Position numbers and translations under genes: made by a program. A stretch of DNA of 64,000 bases from Lelliottia sp. JS-SCA-14. Its GTDB lineage: Bacteria > Pseudomonadota > Gammaproteobacteria > Enterobacterales > Enterobacteriaceae. Where the stretch lies: assembly GCF_035593345.1 (NCBI RefSeq), contig NZ_CP141606.1, forward strand, positions 930,001 to 994,000. Direction: 5' to 3'. Shown piece after piece: positions 26,918 through 38,409 of the stretch; positions within the stretch are counted from its first letter, which is position 1; each line of letters opens with the position of its first letter. The notes below the pieces were generated by a model. The model had not been told where the DNA came from. It ran no database searches and saw only the letters and a list, made by a program, of their open reading frames with translations.

Positions 26918-29362
26918 TTACGCCGCTTCAGGTTTGCGGACTTTCTCCGGCAGCTTTACCGGCTTAGTCGCCAGCTCGTCGTGCTCGAAATCATCCACGT
27001 TGATGCTGCGCAGACGGCTCTCTTCTGCTTTCACCAGCACGGCGGCTTCATTCTGGTCGATGATGCCACCTGCCAGCGCCTGTTTCGCCAGTTCATCCAG
27101 GCGGGTAAACGGCAGGTTTTTGCCCAGCTGTTTACAGATTTTCTGGTGAATCGGATCGGCGGCCATCACGTCCAGCAGCGCCTCTTCCAGCAGACCGACC
27201 GGGTTATGCGGCGTCGGTTTCAGGTACTGACCACGACCGATACGGGAGCGGGTCGCGCTTGGCACCTGCAGGATCTTCGCCACTTTGTGATCCAGGATAT
27301 CGGACGGTGCCAGGTGGTGACGACCGGTCGGGAAGATGACCGCACGCAGAGCGCCTGCCACAAAGCGGTTCGGGAAGTTCGCCAGCAGATCGTCAATCGC
27401 CTGCTCTGCCTGGTACAGGGCATCCTGCACGCCCCAGTGGACCAGCGGCAGATCCGCTTCGTGACGGCCTTCATCGTCGTAACGCTTAAGTACCGCAGAG
27501 GCGAGGAACACCTGGCTCAGGACATCGCCCAGACGCGCAGAGATACGCTCGCGACGCTTCAGGCTGCCGCCCAGGACGGCCATCGACACATCTGACAACA
27601 GCGCCAGGTTCGCACTCAGGCGGTTCAGATGCTGGTAGTAACGTTTGGTCGCATCGCCCGTTGGCGTCGAGCTGGTGAGACCGCGCGTCAGGCCCAGCCA
27701 GAAGCTGCGCATTTTGTTGCTGCCTACGTGGCCGATGTGTTTGAACAGCAGTTTATCGAACGCATCGACGTCGTTGTTTTGCGCCGCCGCCATCTCTTCC
27801 AGCACGTATGGATGGCAGCGAATCGCGCCCTGACCGAAGATCATCATGCTACGGGTCAGAATGTTTGCGCCTTCCACGGTAATGGCAATCGGTGCGCCCT
27901 GATAGCCGCGCGCCAGGAAGTTGCCTTCGCCGAGCATAATGCCTTTACCGCCGGCAATATCCATCGCATCAATAATTGACTGCTGTGCGCGGTGGGTACA
28001 GTGATACTTCACGATAGCCGACAGCACGGCCGGTTTTTCACCGAGCATGATGCCGTAAGTGATCAGCGAGGCCGCCGCGTCCATCACGTAGGCGTTGCCT
28101 GCGATACGCGCCAGTGGCTCTTCGATCCCTTCCATCTTACCGATGGAGATTTTGAACTGACGGCGGATATGGGCGTAAGCGCCAATCCCCATCGCGACGG
28201 ATTTCAGGCCGCCGGTAGAGTTCGACGGCAGGGTAATGCCACGACCGACCGACAGACATTCCACCAGCATACGCCAGCCCTGACCGGCCATTTTCGGGCC
28301 GCCGATGATGTAATCAATCGGCACAAAGATATCCTGGCCGCGGGTCGGGCCGTTCTGGAACGGTACGTTCAGCGGGAAGTGACGACGACCAATTTCAACG
28401 CCAGGGGTAGAAGTTGGGATCAGCGCACAGGTGATGCCCAGATCTTCCTCGTCGCCCAGCAGTCTGTCCGGGTCAGAGAGTTTGAACGCCAGGCCCAGGA
28501 CGGTGGCGATAGGTGCCAGCGTAATGTAGCGCTTGTTCCAGGTGAGGCGCATGCCCAGCACCTGCTGGCCCTGCCACTCGCCCATACAGACGACGCCGGT
28601 ATCCGGGATCGCACCGGCATCAGAACCTGCTTCCGGGCTTGTCAGCGCGAAGCACGGGATTTCCTGACCACGCGCCAGGCGCGGCAGATAGTGATCTTTT
28701 TGCTCTTCGGTGCCGTAGTGTTGCAGCAGTTCGCCCGGGCCTAACGAGTTAGGTACGCCGACGGTGATCGCCAGAATTCCTGACACGCCAGCCAGTTTTT
28801 GCAGCACGCGAGCCTGAGCGTAAGCGGAGAACTCCAGGCCGCCGTACTCTTTCTTGATGATCATCGCGAAGAAGCGATGCTCTTTCAGGTACGCCCACAG
28901 TTCCGGAGGCAGATCGGCCATTTCATGGGTGATTTCGAAGTCGTTGGCCATGCGGCACGCTTCTTCTACCGGCCCATCAATAAAGGCTTGCTCTTCGGCG
29001 GTGAGGCGCGGCTGCGGGTAGTTATGCAGCTTTTTCCAGTCCGGGTTTCCCTGGAACAGATCGCCTTCCCACCAGGTGGTGCCCGCGTCGATCGCTTCTT
29101 TTTCCGTGCGTGACATCGGCGGCATCACTTTACGGAAACCGCGGAACACCGGGGCAGAAATCATTGACTTACGCATCGCCGGGACGTTAAACGGCAGCAG
29201 GATGATGGCCAGCGGCAGGACAAGCCAGATATTCCACAGACCCGCGAGGCCAAGCGCGGCAGTCCACGCCAGCAGAATCAGGCTACTCAGAACTAAACTT
29301 ACGCGGTGATAGAACAACACACCGAGCAGTACAACGGTTGCGATAATGCTCAAAATCATCAT
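26918..29362 (-). CDS. fadE: Acyl-CoA dehydrogenase FadE
   Basis: 814 residues, identical in length to E. coli FadE. Two N-terminal membrane segments ([27 protein letters not shown], then [26 protein letters not shown]) precede the acyl-CoA dehydrogenase domains, with the FAD/substrate motif [20 protein letters not shown] and the [12 protein letters not shown] region. It performs the first step of fatty-acid beta-oxidation with FAD. A FadR-like operator lies just upstream. Confidence 0.97.
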   Translation of the reverse strand: MMILSIIATVVLLGVLFYHRVSLVLSSLILLAWTAALGLAGLWNIWLVLPLAIILLPFNVPAMRKSMISAPVFRGFRKVMPPMSRTEKEAIDAGTTWWEGDLFQGNPDWKKLHNYPQPRLTAEEQAFIDGPVEEACRMANDFEITHEMADLPPELWAYLKEHRFFAMIIKKEYGGLEFSAYAQARVLQKLAGVSGILAITVGVPNSLGPGELLQHYGTEEQKDHYLPRLARGQEIPCFALTSPEAGSDAGAIPDTGVVCMGEWQGQQVLGMRLTWNKRYITLAPIATVLGLAFKLSDPDRLLGDEEDLGITCALIPTSTPGVEIGRRHFPLNVPFQNGPTRGQDIFVPIDYIIGGPKMAGQGWRMLVECLSVGRGITLPSNSTGGLKSVAMGIGAYAHIRRQFKISIGKMEGIEEPLARIAGNAYVMDAAASLITYGIMLGEKPAVLSAIVKYHCTHRAQQSIIDAMDIAGGKGIMLGEGNFLARGYQGAPIAITVEGANILTRSMMIFGQGAIRCHPYVLEEMAAAQNNDVDAFDKLLFKHIGHVGSNKMRSFWLGLTRGLTSSTPTGDATKRYYQHLNRLSANLALLSDVSMAVLGGSLKRRERISARLGDVLSQVFLASAVLKRYDDEGRHEADLPLVHWGVQDALYQAEQAIDDLLANFPNRFVAGALRAVIFPTGRHHLAPSDILDHKVAKILQVPSATRSRIGRGQYLKPTPHNPVGLLEEALLDVMAADPIHQKICKQLGKNLPFTRLDELAKQALAGGIIDQNEAAVLVKAEESRLRSINVDDFEHDELATKPVKLPEKVRKPEAA

Positions 29363-29387
29363 AAAGAAAAGCTCCCTTGCTTGTAGG

Positions 29388-29398
29388 AGGTCTGACCA
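29388..29398 (-). promoter_or_regulatory. FadR operator upstream of fadE
   Basis: The minus strand reads TGGTCAGACCT, matching the FadR core TGGTCNGACCA at all but the last base. It lies 26 bases before the fadE start, where repression by FadR is known in E. coli. Confidence 0.75.
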
Positions 29399-29599
29399 CT
29401 TGTGATGATATGGTTGTAGTGGATGTTATTTCTTTTAGCAATGCATTCACAAAATAATTACAACCTGGTTCACATTGTTCGGGTTTTCGCAGGCACGAAT
29501 CATCAAAACGCCGGAGGATTTGCATGGCTTTAGCTTCTCGGTTTTACTGCTATCCGGTACACTCCGTTTGTTATTCATCAATACTGAAGGATTATCCTC

Positions 29600-30178
29600 A
29601 TGTACCAGGATCTTATTCGTAACGAACTGAACGAAGCTGCGGAAACGCTGGCTAACTTTCTGAAAGATGAAGCCAATATTCACGCGATTCAGCGTGCGGC
29701 GGTTCTGCTGGCAGACAGCTTCAAAGCTGGCGGCAAAGTGCTTTCCTGCGGTAACGGCGGCTCCCACTGCGACGCCATGCACTTCGCGGAAGAGCTGACC
29801 GGTCGCTACCGCGAAAACCGTCCGGGCTACCCGGCGATTGCGATTTCTGACGTGAGCCACATCTCCTGCGTGGGTAACGACTTCGGTTACGATCATATTT
29901 TCTCGCGCTACGTTGAAGCGGTAGGCCGTGAAGGCGATGTTCTGCTGGGCATCTCGACCTCCGGTAACTCTGGCAACGTGATCAAAGCGATTGAAGCCGC
30001 GCGTGAGAAGGGGATGAAAGTCATCACCCTGACCGGCAAAGATGGCGGCAAAATGGCGGGAACCTCGGATATCGAAATCCGTGTGCCGCATTTTGGTTAT
30101 GCTGACCGTATTCAGGAAATTCACATCAAAGTGATCCATATCCTGATCCAGCTGATCGAAAAAGAGATGGTTAAGTAA
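29600..30178 (+). CDS. gmhA: Sedoheptulose-7-phosphate isomerase
   Basis: 192 residues, a SIS-domain isomerase ([42 protein letters not shown]). It makes D-glycero-D-manno-heptose 7-phosphate, the first step of ADP-heptose synthesis for the LPS inner core. It is divergent from fadE. AAGGATTATCCTC gives the ribosome site. A hairpin (GGGGGCA TTTTGCCCCC) separates it from yafJ 45 bases later. Confidence 0.97.
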   Translation: MYQDLIRNELNEAAETLANFLKDEANIHAIQRAAVLLADSFKAGGKVLSCGNGGSHCDAMHFAEELTGRYRENRPGYPAIAISDVSHISCVGNDFGYDHIFSRYVEAVGREGDVLLGISTSGNSGNVIKAIEAAREKGMKVITLTGKDGGKMAGTSDIEIRVPHFGYADRIQEIHIKVIHILIQLIEKEMVK

Positions 30179-30223
30179 GTCTTCGCTGGGGGCATTTTGC
30201 CCCCGCTGTTGTGGAGGTGAAGT

Positions 30224-30991
30224 ATGTGCGAATTGCTCGGGATGAGCGCCAATGTGCCAACCGATATCTGCTTTAGTTTCACCGGGCTGGTGCAGCGCGG
30301 TGGAGGAACCGGGCCGCATAAAGACGGCTGGGGCATTACCTTCTACGAAGGCAAAGGCTGTCGCACGTTCAAAGATCCGCAACCCAGCTTCAACTCTCCT
30401 ATTGCCCGCCTGGTGCAGGATTACCCGATAAAATCTCGTTCGGTGATCGCCCATATACGTCAGGCAAACCGCGGCGAAGTGGCGCTGGAAAATACCCATC
30501 CGTTTACCCGTGAGCTGTGGGGCCGCAACTGGACCTACGCCCATAACGGGCAGCTGACCGGGTATAAATCGCTTGAGACGGGGAATTTCCGTCCGGTGGG
30601 CGAAACCGACAGCGAGAAAGCCTTTTGCTGGTTACTGCACAAGCTGACGGAGCGTTATCCGCGCACGCCAGGCAACATGGAGGCGGTATTTAAATACATC
30701 GGCACGCTGGCCCGCGAGCTGCGTGAGAAGGGCGTGTTTAATATGCTGCTGTCGGACGGGCGCTACGTGATGGCGTTCTGCTCGACCAATCTGTTCTGGA
30801 TCACGCGACGCGCGCCCTTTGGTGTGGCCAAGCTGCTGGATCAGGATGTGGAAATTGATTTTCAAACCGAAACCACACCTGACGATGTGGTCACGGTTAT
30901 CGCCACTCAGCCCCTGACGGGGAATGAAACCTGGCAAAAGATTATGCCAGGCGAGTGGGCGTTATTTTGTCTCGGGAACCGCGTAGTTTGA
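30224..30991 (+). CDS. yafJ: Class II glutamine amidotransferase YafJ
   Basis: 255 residues. The N-terminal Cys2 nucleophile ([12 protein letters not shown]) and the motifs [31 protein letters not shown] and YAHNGQLTG are those of type II glutamine amidotransferases. The acceptor substrate is unknown. GTGGAGGTGAAGT gives the ribosome site. Its last 30 bases overlap the 3' end of yafK on the opposite strand. Confidence 0.94.
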   Translation: MCELLGMSANVPTDICFSFTGLVQRGGGTGPHKDGWGITFYEGKGCRTFKDPQPSFNSPIARLVQDYPIKSRSVIAHIRQANRGEVALENTHPFTRELWGRNWTYAHNGQLTGYKSLETGNFRPVGETDSEKAFCWLLHKLTERYPRTPGNMEAVFKYIGTLARELREKGVFNMLLSDGRYVMAFCSTNLFWITRRAPFGVAKLLDQDVEIDFQTETTPDDVVTVIATQPLTGNETWQKIMPGEWALFCLGNRVV

Positions 30992-31702
30992 CGCCAGCTG
31001 CGGGTGGACGACTTCATGACTCAGCGGTTTGCTGACGATGTAGCGACCATCCGCGACCGAGACGGTCGGCGGTTTGTGCGTCTGCTGGAAGTAGTCGTAA
31101 CCCGGTTTCAGCTGTTTCCAGAAATCCGCATAGGTTGAGTACTTATGACGCTCCATGTTGGCATCGGTCATGCGGAACGGATAGATGCTGACCTGAACAC
31201 CCGACTGGCCGAAGACTAACGCGCCGGTCACAAACTGGAAAATCTCATCAATACCGCTGTCCGTCATGGCGTAGCAGCCAATGGACACGCAGGCACCGTG
31301 AATCATCAGGTATTTACCTTCGTAACCATGCGCCCGATCGTAAGCGTTCGGGAAGCCGATGTTGATGGCTTTATAGAAGCGGCTGTCGGGTTTGAGCTGA
31401 TTGCGCTGAACGGTGTAGAAACCTTCAGGACTTTTAAAATCACCCTGACGTTGTTTCGGGCCGAGGCCACCGGAATAGTTACAGATTTTGTAGCTATCAA
31501 GCAGTTGATATGTCTCGCCCATTTTGACAAATAGATCGAGCGTGCGTTCTTCCTTGAAGATCTGAATATAAACCGGTGATCCCATTAATTGCTGTTTATA
31601 TTCTTTGCTGACCGGTGTGGTTGAGCTGTTGCTGCCAAGCAGCCCTGCAAACGAGACACACGGGATCAGAAGCATCGCAATGAACAATGCGATTTTACGC
31701 AT
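30962..31702 (-). CDS. yafK: L,D-transpeptidase-family periplasmic protein YafK (LdtF/DpaA)
   Basis: 246 residues from ATG at 31702, the E. coli length. A signal peptide ([19 protein letters not shown]) is followed by a YkuD catalytic domain with the His/Cys motif [14 protein letters not shown]. In E. coli this protein is an amidase-type member that releases Braun lipoprotein from peptidoglycan. The C-terminal 80 residues form the accessory tail of the family. It is convergent with yafJ with a 30-base overlap. Confidence 0.93.
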   Translation of the reverse strand: MRKIALFIAMLLIPCVSFAGLLGSNSSTTPVSKEYKQQLMGSPVYIQIFKEERTLDLFVKMGETYQLLDSYKICNYSGGLGPKQRQGDFKSPEGFYTVQRNQLKPDSRFYKAINIGFPNAYDRAHGYEGKYLMIHGACVSIGCYAMTDSGIDEIFQFVTGALVFGQSGVQVSIYPFRMTDANMERHKYSTYADFWKQLKPGYDYFQQTHKPPTVSVADGRYIVSKPLSHEVVHPQLASNYAVPETK

Positions 31703-31942
31703 ACTACAAGTTCCTTGATAAAGCCAAACCAACTTGCCAGGACGGCAAAAGAGACCCGAAATCAGAATACTCTGGATTAGGAGCGCTCACATTAGCATCG
31801 CTGCATTTTTTCGCAAGAGTGAACTAATGAGTTTACAAATTAGTTGGCATTTATAACTTATCCGGCGGCGTTTGAATCCAGGAACTTTGCGAAATTGTAT
31901 GTGATGTGAACAGGGTGATACTTTTCAATTCTGATTCTTTAA

Positions 31943-31958
31943 CTGTATACTTATCCAG
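31943..31958 (+). promoter_or_regulatory. LexA box of dinB
   Basis: CTGTATACTTATCCAG has the CTG-N10-CAG LexA core and sits 20 bases before the dinB start, as in E. coli. Confidence 0.9.
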
Positions 31959-31977
31959 TGAAAGGTGAGGGTTGAGT

Positions 31978-33036
31978 ATGCGCAAAATAATCCATGTCGA
32001 TATGGACTGCTTTTTTGCCGCAGTGGAGATGCGTGATAATCCGGCGCTGCGGGATGTCCCCATCGCTATTGGCGGCAGCCGCGTTAAGCGTGGCGTGATC
32101 AGCACCGCCAACTATCCGGCGCGCAAATTTGGCGTGCGCAGCGCCATGCCGACGGCGATGGCCCTCAAACTCTGCCCGCATCTGATTCTTTTGCCCGGTC
32201 GCTTCGATGCCTATAAAGAAGCCTCGGTCCACATTCGCGAAATCTTCTCCCGCTATACGTCGCTCATCGAACCGCTCTCTCTCGACGAAGCCTATCTCGA
32301 TGTCACGGACAGCGTGCACTGCCACGGCTCGGCCACGCTGATGGCGCAGGAGATCCGCCAGACCATTTTCAACGAGCTGAACTTGACGGCCTCTGCGGGC
32401 ATCGCCCCGGTCAAATTCCTCGCCAAAATCGCCTCAGATCTCAACAAGCCGGACGGGCAGTACGTCATCACCCCCGATGATGTTCCGGCGTTTTTGAAAA
32501 CGCTGCCGCTGGGCAAAATCCCCGGCGTCGGTAAAGTCTCGGCCGCCAAACTGGAGACGCTCGGCCTGCGCACCTGCGAAGACGTGCAGAACAGCGATCT
32601 GGCGATGCTCCTCAAACGCTTTGGCAAGTTTGGCCGGGTGCTGTGGGAGCGCAGTCAGGGGATCGATGAGCGCAGTATTAATAGCGAGCGCCTGCGTAAA
32701 TCCGTGGGAGTGGAGCGCACCCTGGCGGAAGATATTCATGAGTGGAACGACTGCGAAACCATTATTGTCGAGCAACTCTATCCCGAGCTGGAACGACGGC
32801 TGGCGAAGGTCAAACCCGACCTGCTAATTGCCCGTCAGGGGGTGAAACTCAAGTTTAACGACTTCCAGCAGACAACCCAGGAGCACGTCTGGCCGCGCCT
32901 GAATAAAGACGATCTGATTGCAACGGCCAAGAAAGCCTGGCAGGAGCGTCGAGGGGGAAGGGGAGTGAGGCTGGTGGGGTTGCACGTCACGCTGTTGGAT
33001 CCGCAGCTGGAGCGGCAGCTGGTGCTGGGGCTATAA
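31978..33036 (+). CDS. dinB: DNA polymerase IV (translesion, SOS-induced)
   Basis: 352 residues from ATG at 31978 ([17 protein letters not shown]). Metal ligands Asp8 and the pair in [13 protein letters not shown] are intact; the C-terminal clamp-binding tail ends QLVLGL. It is an error-prone Y-family polymerase under LexA control. In E. coli K-12 yafN-yafO-yafP follow in the same operon; here REP sequence follows directly and no toxin-antitoxin genes are present. Confidence 0.97.
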   Translation: MRKIIHVDMDCFFAAVEMRDNPALRDVPIAIGGSRVKRGVISTANYPARKFGVRSAMPTAMALKLCPHLILLPGRFDAYKEASVHIREIFSRYTSLIEPLSLDEAYLDVTDSVHCHGSATLMAQEIRQTIFNELNLTASAGIAPVKFLAKIASDLNKPDGQYVITPDDVPAFLKTLPLGKIPGVGKVSAAKLETLGLRTCEDVQNSDLAMLLKRFGKFGRVLWERSQGIDERSINSERLRKSVGVERTLAEDIHEWNDCETIIVEQLYPELERRLAKVKPDLLIARQGVKLKFNDFQQTTQEHVWPRLNKDDLIATAKKAWQERRGGRGVRLVGLHVTLLDPQLERQLVLGL

Positions 33037-33120
33037 AAAAAGCCCGGTGGCGCTAACGCTTACCGGGCCTACGTTTAGCTCCCTCTCCCGTGGGAGAGGG
33101 TTGGGGTGAGGGCATCAGAC
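33037..33120. repeat. REP element plus CCCTCTCCC repeat between dinB and pepD
   Basis: GCCCGGTGGCGCTAACGCTTACCGGGC is a REP hairpin preceded by an A run. It is followed by a second common enterobacterial repeat with CCCTCTCCCGTGGGAGAGGG and GGGGTGAGGG. Both can form hairpins and probably terminate the convergent genes. Confidence 0.75.
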
Positions 33121-33142
33121 CGCACCCATCCCCACTAGCAAC

Positions 33143-34600
33143 TTACTTAGCCGGAATAGATTTCAGCAGTTCGGTCAGCAGCGTCCAGTAGTGGCCCACG
33201 CTTTCGATATGCACCTGCTCGTCCGGAGAGTGCGGACCAGTAATGGTCGGCCCAATGGAGACCATGTCCATATCCGGGTACGGTTTCTTGAACAGACCGC
33301 ACTCCAGACCCGCGTGGATCACCTGAATGTTCGGCGTGCTGTTGAACAGACGCTGATAGGTTTCACGCACCAGCGCCATGACCGGAGAGGTCGCGTCTGG
33401 CTGCCAGCCCGGGTAGCTGCCCTTGGCGGAGGTTTTCGCGCCAGACAGTTTGCCCAGAGATTCCAGCATGCTCACCACATACTCTTTACCGCTGTCGATA
33501 AGCGAACGGATCAGGCAGATGATTTCTGCGCTGTCGTCAGTCATGGTCACAACGCCGACGTTCAGGGAGGTTTCCACCACGCCTTTCGCCACGTCAGAGT
33601 TGCGGATCACGCCGTTAGGCGTGGCGTTCAGCAGCTGGACAAAGCTGTCGCGAGACTGAGTGGTCAGCGCGGCTTTATCGCTGGTGACGGATTCCAGAAC
33701 CACGGTCAGGTTTTTCTCTTTGATCGACAGTTCGTTTTTCAGGATATCCAGGTAAACGTTCGCCAGGTTTTTCAGCTCGTCGGCTTTATTCGCCGGAACC
33801 GCGATGGTGGCGAAGGCTTCACGTGGGATCGCGTTACGCAGCGTACCGCCGTTGAAGTCGACCAGACGCAGATCCAGCTCGGCCGCGTGACCGGCCAGGA
33901 AGCGCGCCAGCAGTTTGTTGGCGTTGCCCAGACCCAAATGGATATCACCACCGGAGTGGCCGCCTTTCAGCCCTTTCAGCGTCAGCTTAAAGGTCTGGAA
34001 ACCAGCAGGAATGGCTTCACGAGTCAGCGGCAGGGTAGAGATGAAATCAATACCACCGGCGCAACCCATATAGATCTCACCCTCTTCTTCAGAGTCGGTG
34101 TTGATCAGGATATCAGCCTGCAGCCAGTTGGCCTGCAGACCAAACGCGCCGTCCATCCCGGCTTCTTCGGTCATGGTCAGCAGCACTTCCAGCGGGCCGT
34201 GCTCAACGCTATCGTCAGCCAGCACCGCCAGCGCGGAGGCCATACCGATACCGTTATCCGCACCCAGCGTCGTGCCGCGTGCTTTCACCCATTCGCCATC
34301 GATGTACGGCTGAATCGGATCTTTAGTGAAGTCGTGGTCGGTGTCGTTGTTTTTCTGCGGAACCATATCCAGGTGCGCCTGAAGCACAACCGGTTTGCGG
34401 TTTTCCATACCTGCGGTAGCCGCTTTACGAATCAGAATATTGCCTACCTGGTCACGCTCCGCGTGCAGGCCTTTTTCCTTCGCCCAGCCCATAATATGTT
34501 CGGCAAGCTGTTCTTCGTGATAGGAAGGGTGAGGAATGGAACAGATTTTGGCAAAAATATCCCACAGCGGCTGTGGAGATAATTGAGACAGTTCAGACAC
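33143..34600 (-). CDS. pepD: Aminoacyl-histidine dipeptidase (peptidase D)
   Basis: 485 residues from GTG at 34600 with AAGGAG upstream, the E. coli start and length (VSELSQLSPQPLWDIFAKI). This M20-family zinc peptidase shows the metal ligands in VLQAHLDMVPQ, LGADNGIG, TMTEEAGMDG, NTDSEEEGE and IHAGLECGLF. It cleaves Xaa-His and other dipeptides in the cytoplasm. Its product range fits the amino-acid salvage role of the peptide importer operon nearby, but the two are not linked. Confidence 0.97.
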   Translation of the reverse strand: MSELSQLSPQPLWDIFAKICSIPHPSYHEEQLAEHIMGWAKEKGLHAERDQVGNILIRKAATAGMENRKPVVLQAHLDMVPQKNNDTDHDFTKDPIQPYIDGEWVKARGTTLGADNGIGMASALAVLADDSVEHGPLEVLLTMTEEAGMDGAFGLQANWLQADILINTDSEEEGEIYMGCAGGIDFISTLPLTREAIPAGFQTFKLTLKGLKGGHSGGDIHLGLGNANKLLARFLAGHAAELDLRLVDFNGGTLRNAIPREAFATIAVPANKADELKNLANVYLDILKNELSIKEKNLTVVLESVTSDKAALTTQSRDSFVQLLNATPNGVIRNSDVAKGVVETSLNVGVVTMTDDSAEIICLIRSLIDSGKEYVVSMLESLGKLSGAKTSAKGSYPGWQPDATSPVMALVRETYQRLFNSTPNIQVIHAGLECGLFKKPYPDMDMVSIGPTITGPHSPDEQVHIESVGHYWTLLTELLKSIPAK

Positions 34601-34765
34601 GATAAGTCTCCTTGTCGTGGCGCTGCAAACAAGCTTGCAGGTCACAGGGTTAGCAGGGTGATAGTCAGCACAAGTCGGGCTTGCGAGATGAGGTTGAGAA
34701 TACCACTTTCTCCGTCCGCTGCTAGCATAAAGCAAGTAAAAACTCCCCGCTGGGCCGCTTAACAC

Positions 34766-34794
34766 TGGTTTTTAGTGCGTCAGATCTCTATAAT
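34766..34794 (+). promoter_or_regulatory. Putative promoter of gpt
   Basis: TATAAT at 34789-34794 is a perfect -10; TGGTTT at 34766-34771, 17 bases upstream, is a weak -35. Confidence 0.55.
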
Positions 34795-34858
34795 CTCGCG
34801 CAACCTATTTCCCCTTCGAACACTTTTTAAGCCGTATATAAACAGGCTGGGACATCAC

Positions 34859-35317
34859 ATGAGCGAAAAATACGTCGTCACCTGGGACATGTTGCAGATT
34901 CACGCGCGCAAACTGGCTGCACGCCTGATGCCTTCTGAACAGTGGAAAGGCATTATTGCCGTAAGCCGTGGCGGTCTGGTACCGGGCGCACTGCTGGCGC
35001 GTGAACTGGGTATTCGCCATGTCGATACCGTCTGCATCTCCAGCTATGACCACGATAACCAGCGCGAGCTGACCGTGCTGAAACGCGCTGAAGGCGACGG
35101 CGAAGGCTTCATCGTCATCGACGATCTGGTGGACACTGGCGGTACTGCGGTTGCGATCCGCGATATGTATCCAAAAGCGCATTTCGTCACCATCTTCGCC
35201 AAACCGGCTGGTAAGCCGCTGGTTGACGACTACGTGATCGACATCCCGCAGGACACCTGGATTGAACAGCCGTGGGATATGGGCGTGGTCTTCGTGCCGC
35301 CGATTTCTGGCCGTTAA
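34859..35317 (+). CDS. gpt: Xanthine-guanine phosphoribosyltransferase
   Basis: 152 residues, the E. coli length and start ([20 protein letters not shown]). The PRPP-binding loop [17 protein letters not shown] and the purine-binding C-terminus [19 protein letters not shown] are intact. It salvages xanthine, guanine and hypoxanthine with PRPP. A strong terminator follows. Confidence 0.97.
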   Translation: MSEKYVVTWDMLQIHARKLAARLMPSEQWKGIIAVSRGGLVPGALLARELGIRHVDTVCISSYDHDNQRELTVLKRAEGDGEGFIVIDDLVDTGGTAVAIRDMYPKAHFVTIFAKPAGKPLVDDYVIDIPQDTWIEQPWDMGVVFVPPISGR

Positions 35318-35338
35318 TGACAGAGCGAAATTATTTTT

Positions 35339-35370
35339 AACGCCCGGTGATGCCGGGCGTTGTTTTTTTT
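35339..35370 (+). terminator. Terminator of gpt
   Basis: AACGCCCGG and CCGGGCGTT form a 9-bp stem followed by GTTTTTTTT. Confidence 0.9.
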
Positions 35371-35426
35371 AGCCCCCAGCGCGTTACAATGGACTCTATG
35401 TGACGTAATCATGGAGGCAGCGCGCA

Positions 35427-36671
35427 ATGACCCAGGCGAATCTTAGCGAAACCCTGTTCAAACCTCGTTTCAAACACCCGGAAACGTCGACGCTTGTTCG
35501 TCGCTTCAACCCTGGCACTCAGCCTGCTGTGCAGTCCGCCCTGGACGGCAAAAACGTGCCGCACTGGTATCGCATGATTAACCGTCTGATGTGGATTTGG
35601 CGCGGCATTGATGCCCGTGAAATTCTCGACGTGCAGGCGCGCATCGTCATGAGCGAGGCCGATCGCACCGACAGCGATCTCTACGATACGGTGGTTGGTT
35701 ATCGCGGCGGCAACTGGATCTACGAGTGGGCCTCTCAGGCGATGATCTGGCAGCAAAAAGCCTCCCAGGAGCAGGACCAGACCCTCAGCGGAAAACACTG
35801 GCTCCACGCCGCCAACCTCTACAGCATCGCTGCCTATCCGCATCTGAAGGGCGACGATCTCGCGGAACAGGCGCAGGCGCTGGCGAACCGCGCGTATGAA
35901 GAAGCCGCCCTGCGTTTGCCGTGCAACGTCCGCGAAATTGAGTTCACCATTCCCGGCGGCGCGCCGGTCACCGGATTCCTGCACATGCCGCCAGGCGAAG
36001 GCCCGTTCCCGACGGTGATGATGTGCGGCGGTCTGGACTCCCTGCAAATTGATTATTTCAGCCTGTTTGAGCGCTACTTCGCACCAAAAGGGGTCGCGAT
36101 GCTGACGCTGGATATGCCGTCGATCGGTTTTTCCTCGAAGTGGAAGCTGACGCAGGACTCCAGTTTATTGCACCAGCATGCGTTAAAAGCGCTGGAGAAT
36201 ATTCCCTGGGTGGATCACACCCGCGTGGCGGCATTTGGCTTCCGGTTTGGTGCTAACGTCGCGGTGCGTCTGGCGTATCTCGAATCGTCGCGCCTGAAAG
36301 CGGTGGCCTGTCTGGGGCCGGTTGTCCATGCGCTGCTGAGCGATCCGACGCGTCAGGGAAGCGTCCCGGAGATGTATCTCGACGTGCTGGCGAGCCGCCT
36401 TGGCATGCATGATGCATCAGACGAAGCGCTGCGCGTGGAGCTGAATCGCTATTCCCTCAAAACGCAGGGGCTGCTCGGGCGCCGTTGCCCAACGCCGATG
36501 CTGTCCGGCTTCTGGAAGAACGATCCCTTCAGCCCGGAAGAGGAGTCGCGTTTAATCACCTCGTCATCTTCGGATGGCAAGCTGCTAGAGATACCCTTCA
36601 GCCCGGTGTATCAGAATTTTGACAAAGCACTGAACGAGATTACACGCTGGATCACCCAGAGATTGTGTTAA
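35427..36671 (+). CDS. frsA: Fermentation-respiration switch protein FrsA (alpha/beta hydrolase fold)
   Basis: 414 residues. The start and early residues ([26 protein letters not shown]) match E. coli FrsA. The C-terminal half is an alpha/beta hydrolase ([39 protein letters not shown]), with GFRFG where a catalytic Ser would sit. The lack of a nucleophile fits reports that FrsA acts as a regulator or pyruvate-binding protein rather than an esterase. In E. coli it binds the glucose PTS protein IIA-Glc. Confidence 0.94.
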   Translation: MTQANLSETLFKPRFKHPETSTLVRRFNPGTQPAVQSALDGKNVPHWYRMINRLMWIWRGIDAREILDVQARIVMSEADRTDSDLYDTVVGYRGGNWIYEWASQAMIWQQKASQEQDQTLSGKHWLHAANLYSIAAYPHLKGDDLAEQAQALANRAYEEAALRLPCNVREIEFTIPGGAPVTGFLHMPPGEGPFPTVMMCGGLDSLQIDYFSLFERYFAPKGVAMLTLDMPSIGFSSKWKLTQDSSLLHQHALKALENIPWVDHTRVAAFGFRFGANVAVRLAYLESSRLKAVACLGPVVHALLSDPTRQGSVPEMYLDVLASRLGMHDASDEALRVELNRYSLKTQGLLGRRCPTPMLSGFWKNDPFSPEEESRLITSSSSDGKLLEIPFSPVYQNFDKALNEITRWITQRLC

Positions 36672-36728
36672 TAGATTGCTAAATTTTGATGGTTTGGTAA
36701 AACAGTGGCTTCACAAAAGGAGATCGCA

Positions 36729-37130
36729 ATGACGTTACCGAGTGGACACCCGAAAAGTAGACTGATTAAGAAGTTCATGGCTCTTGGCCCGTATATTCGA
36801 GAAGAGCAGTGTGAAGAGAATCGCTTTTTTTTCGACTGCCTGGCTGTTTGCGTCAACGTGAAGCCTGCACCCGAAAAACGGGAGTTCTGGGGCTGGTGGA
36901 TGGAGATGAACGCGGAAGAGAAGCGTTTTACTTATAGCTATCACTTTGGTTTGTTCAACAAAGATGGCCACTGGGAAGCGACAACTATCAAAGATCAGGA
37001 AGTGATCGATCGTCTGGAATTGACCCTGCGTGGTTTCCACGACAGAGCGCGCGAACTGCTGGCGACGCTGGATTTAAAGCTCGAACCCGCTGATGACTTC
37101 ACTAACCAGCAGGTTAAGCTCTCCGCTTAA
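36729..37130 (+). CDS. crl: Sigma-S assembly factor Crl
   Basis: 133 residues from ATG at 36729, nine bases after AAAGGAG, matching E. coli ([16 protein letters not shown]). The conserved core [15 protein letters not shown] and REFWGWWME are present. Crl binds RpoS and promotes holoenzyme formation with core polymerase, tuning curli and other stationary-phase genes. The gene stands alone between frsA and phoE. Confidence 0.96.
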   Translation: MTLPSGHPKSRLIKKFMALGPYIREEQCEENRFFFDCLAVCVNVKPAPEKREFWGWWMEMNAEEKRFTYSYHFGLFNKDGHWEATTIKDQEVIDRLELTLRGFHDRARELLATLDLKLEPADDFTNQQVKLSA

Positions 37131-37157
37131 CGCTTTACCCGCCTAAGCGACAGACAA

Positions 37158-37195
37158 TAAAAAACCCGGCCACTTTCGCGCCGGGTTCTTTTTTA
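37158..37195. terminator. Bidirectional terminator between crl and phoE
   Basis: AACCCGGC and GCCGGGTT form the stem, with an A run before and CTTTTTTTA after. Confidence 0.85.
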
Positions 37196-37202
37196 TCCAA
37201 TA

Positions 37203-38261
37203 TCAGAACTGGTAGGTCATACCGACGGCAACGATATCATCGCTGCTCACGCCCAGTTTATTATCGTCGTCCAGCTGGTTGATTTTATAATCAACAAACG
37301 CGGACATATTTTTGTTGAAATAATAGGTCGCGCCGACGTCGATGTATTTCACGATGTCTTCATCGCCGATACCTTCAATATCCTTACCTTTAGACTGGAC
37401 ATAGCCCAGGGAAGGACGCAGACCGAAATCGAACTGATATTGTGCGACCACTTCGAAGTTCTGCGCTTTATTGGCGAAGCCACCAGAAATTGGGGTCATA
37501 TTACGGGTTTCAGAATACATCGCCGCCAGGTAAATATCGTTGGCGTCATATTTCAGACCGGTCGCCCAGGCTTCCGCTTTATCGCCTTCGCCGCGTGCCA
37601 GCAGATTCTGCGCGTTGGTACGGTCAGAGTTGGTGTACGCGCCGCTGACGGCGAAATCGCTGCCGCCGAAATCGTAAGTCAGAGAGGTACCGAAGCCGTC
37701 ACCGTTCTGTTTCTTAGGATCGCGACCTTCGTTTTTGCCCTGATACTGGAGGGTCATGTCCAGGCCATCGATCGCGCCGAAGAAGTCGGTGTTGCGATAG
37801 GTCGCAAGGCCAGTGGCACGTTTAGTCATGAAGTTATCGGTCTGCGCGGAAGAGTCGCCGCCGAATTCCGGGAACATATCGGTCCAGGCTTCCACGTCAT
37901 ACAGTGCGCCGAGGTTACGACCGTAGTCGAAGGAGCCGAAGTCTTTCAGCTTCACACCCGCGAAGGCCAGACGGGTTTTCTGCGTGGAATCGCTCTCGGC
38001 TTTGTTGCCGGAGAATTCAGCTTCCCAACGGCCATAACCGGTCAGCTGATCGTTAATTTGGGTTTCGCCTTTAAAACCAAAACGGACGTAAGTCTGATCG
38101 CCGTCTTTAGTATCGTCATCACTCAGGTAATGCATTGCTTTTACTTTGCCGTACACGTCCAGTTTATTACCGTTTTTATTATAAACTTCAGCTGCGTGTA
38201 CAGATGCGGAAGCAACTACGCCCATTACCACTAATGCCAGAGTGCTCTTTTTCATTTTCAA
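37203..38261 (-). CDS. phoE: Phosphate-starvation outer-membrane porin PhoE
   Basis: 352 residues. The signal peptide [23 protein letters not shown] precedes [22 protein letters not shown]. It has the OmpC/PhoE 16-strand porin pattern, with [27 protein letters not shown] in the constriction loop and a terminal Phe (VGMTYQF). PhoE prefers anions. It lies between crl and proBA as in E. coli, with Pho boxes upstream. Confidence 0.95.
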   Translation of the reverse strand: MKMKKSTLALVVMGVVASASVHAAEVYNKNGNKLDVYGKVKAMHYLSDDDTKDGDQTYVRFGFKGETQINDQLTGYGRWEAEFSGNKAESDSTQKTRLAFAGVKLKDFGSFDYGRNLGALYDVEAWTDMFPEFGGDSSAQTDNFMTKRATGLATYRNTDFFGAIDGLDMTLQYQGKNEGRDPKKQNGDGFGTSLTYDFGGSDFAVSGAYTNSDRTNAQNLLARGEGDKAEAWATGLKYDANDIYLAAMYSETRNMTPISGGFANKAQNFEVVAQYQFDFGLRPSLGYVQSKGKDIEGIGDEDIVKYIDVGATYYFNKNMSAFVDYKINQLDDDNKLGVSSDDIVAVGMTYQF

Positions 38262-38354
38262 TCCTGATGTTTTATAAAACGCGCTAATATTCGCTGAGCA
38301 ATAAGATTCGGCTTATTACCCCGTGAAAAACAGGAAGGGTTTTATCGTCTGCGG

Positions 38355-38372
38355 GTGAAGGTTTTATGACAA
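38355..38372 (-). promoter_or_regulatory. Pho box upstream of phoE
   Basis: On the minus strand TTGTCATAAAACCTTCAC matches the two-heptamer PhoB box (CTGTCATAAAWCTGTCAY) with four differences and is oriented toward phoE. Confidence 0.65.
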
Positions 38373-38409
38373 AGTAAGAATATGTCTAAAAAAGTATGTT
38401 TTATTTTTT

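Noticed and set aside
26903..28744. Long plus-strand frames antisense to fadE
   Set aside because: Shadows of fadE, whose protein matches E. coli end to end.
33191..34582. 463-codon frame antisense to pepD
   Set aside because: It is the mirror of a strongly supported gene; GC-rich codons produce long antisense frames.
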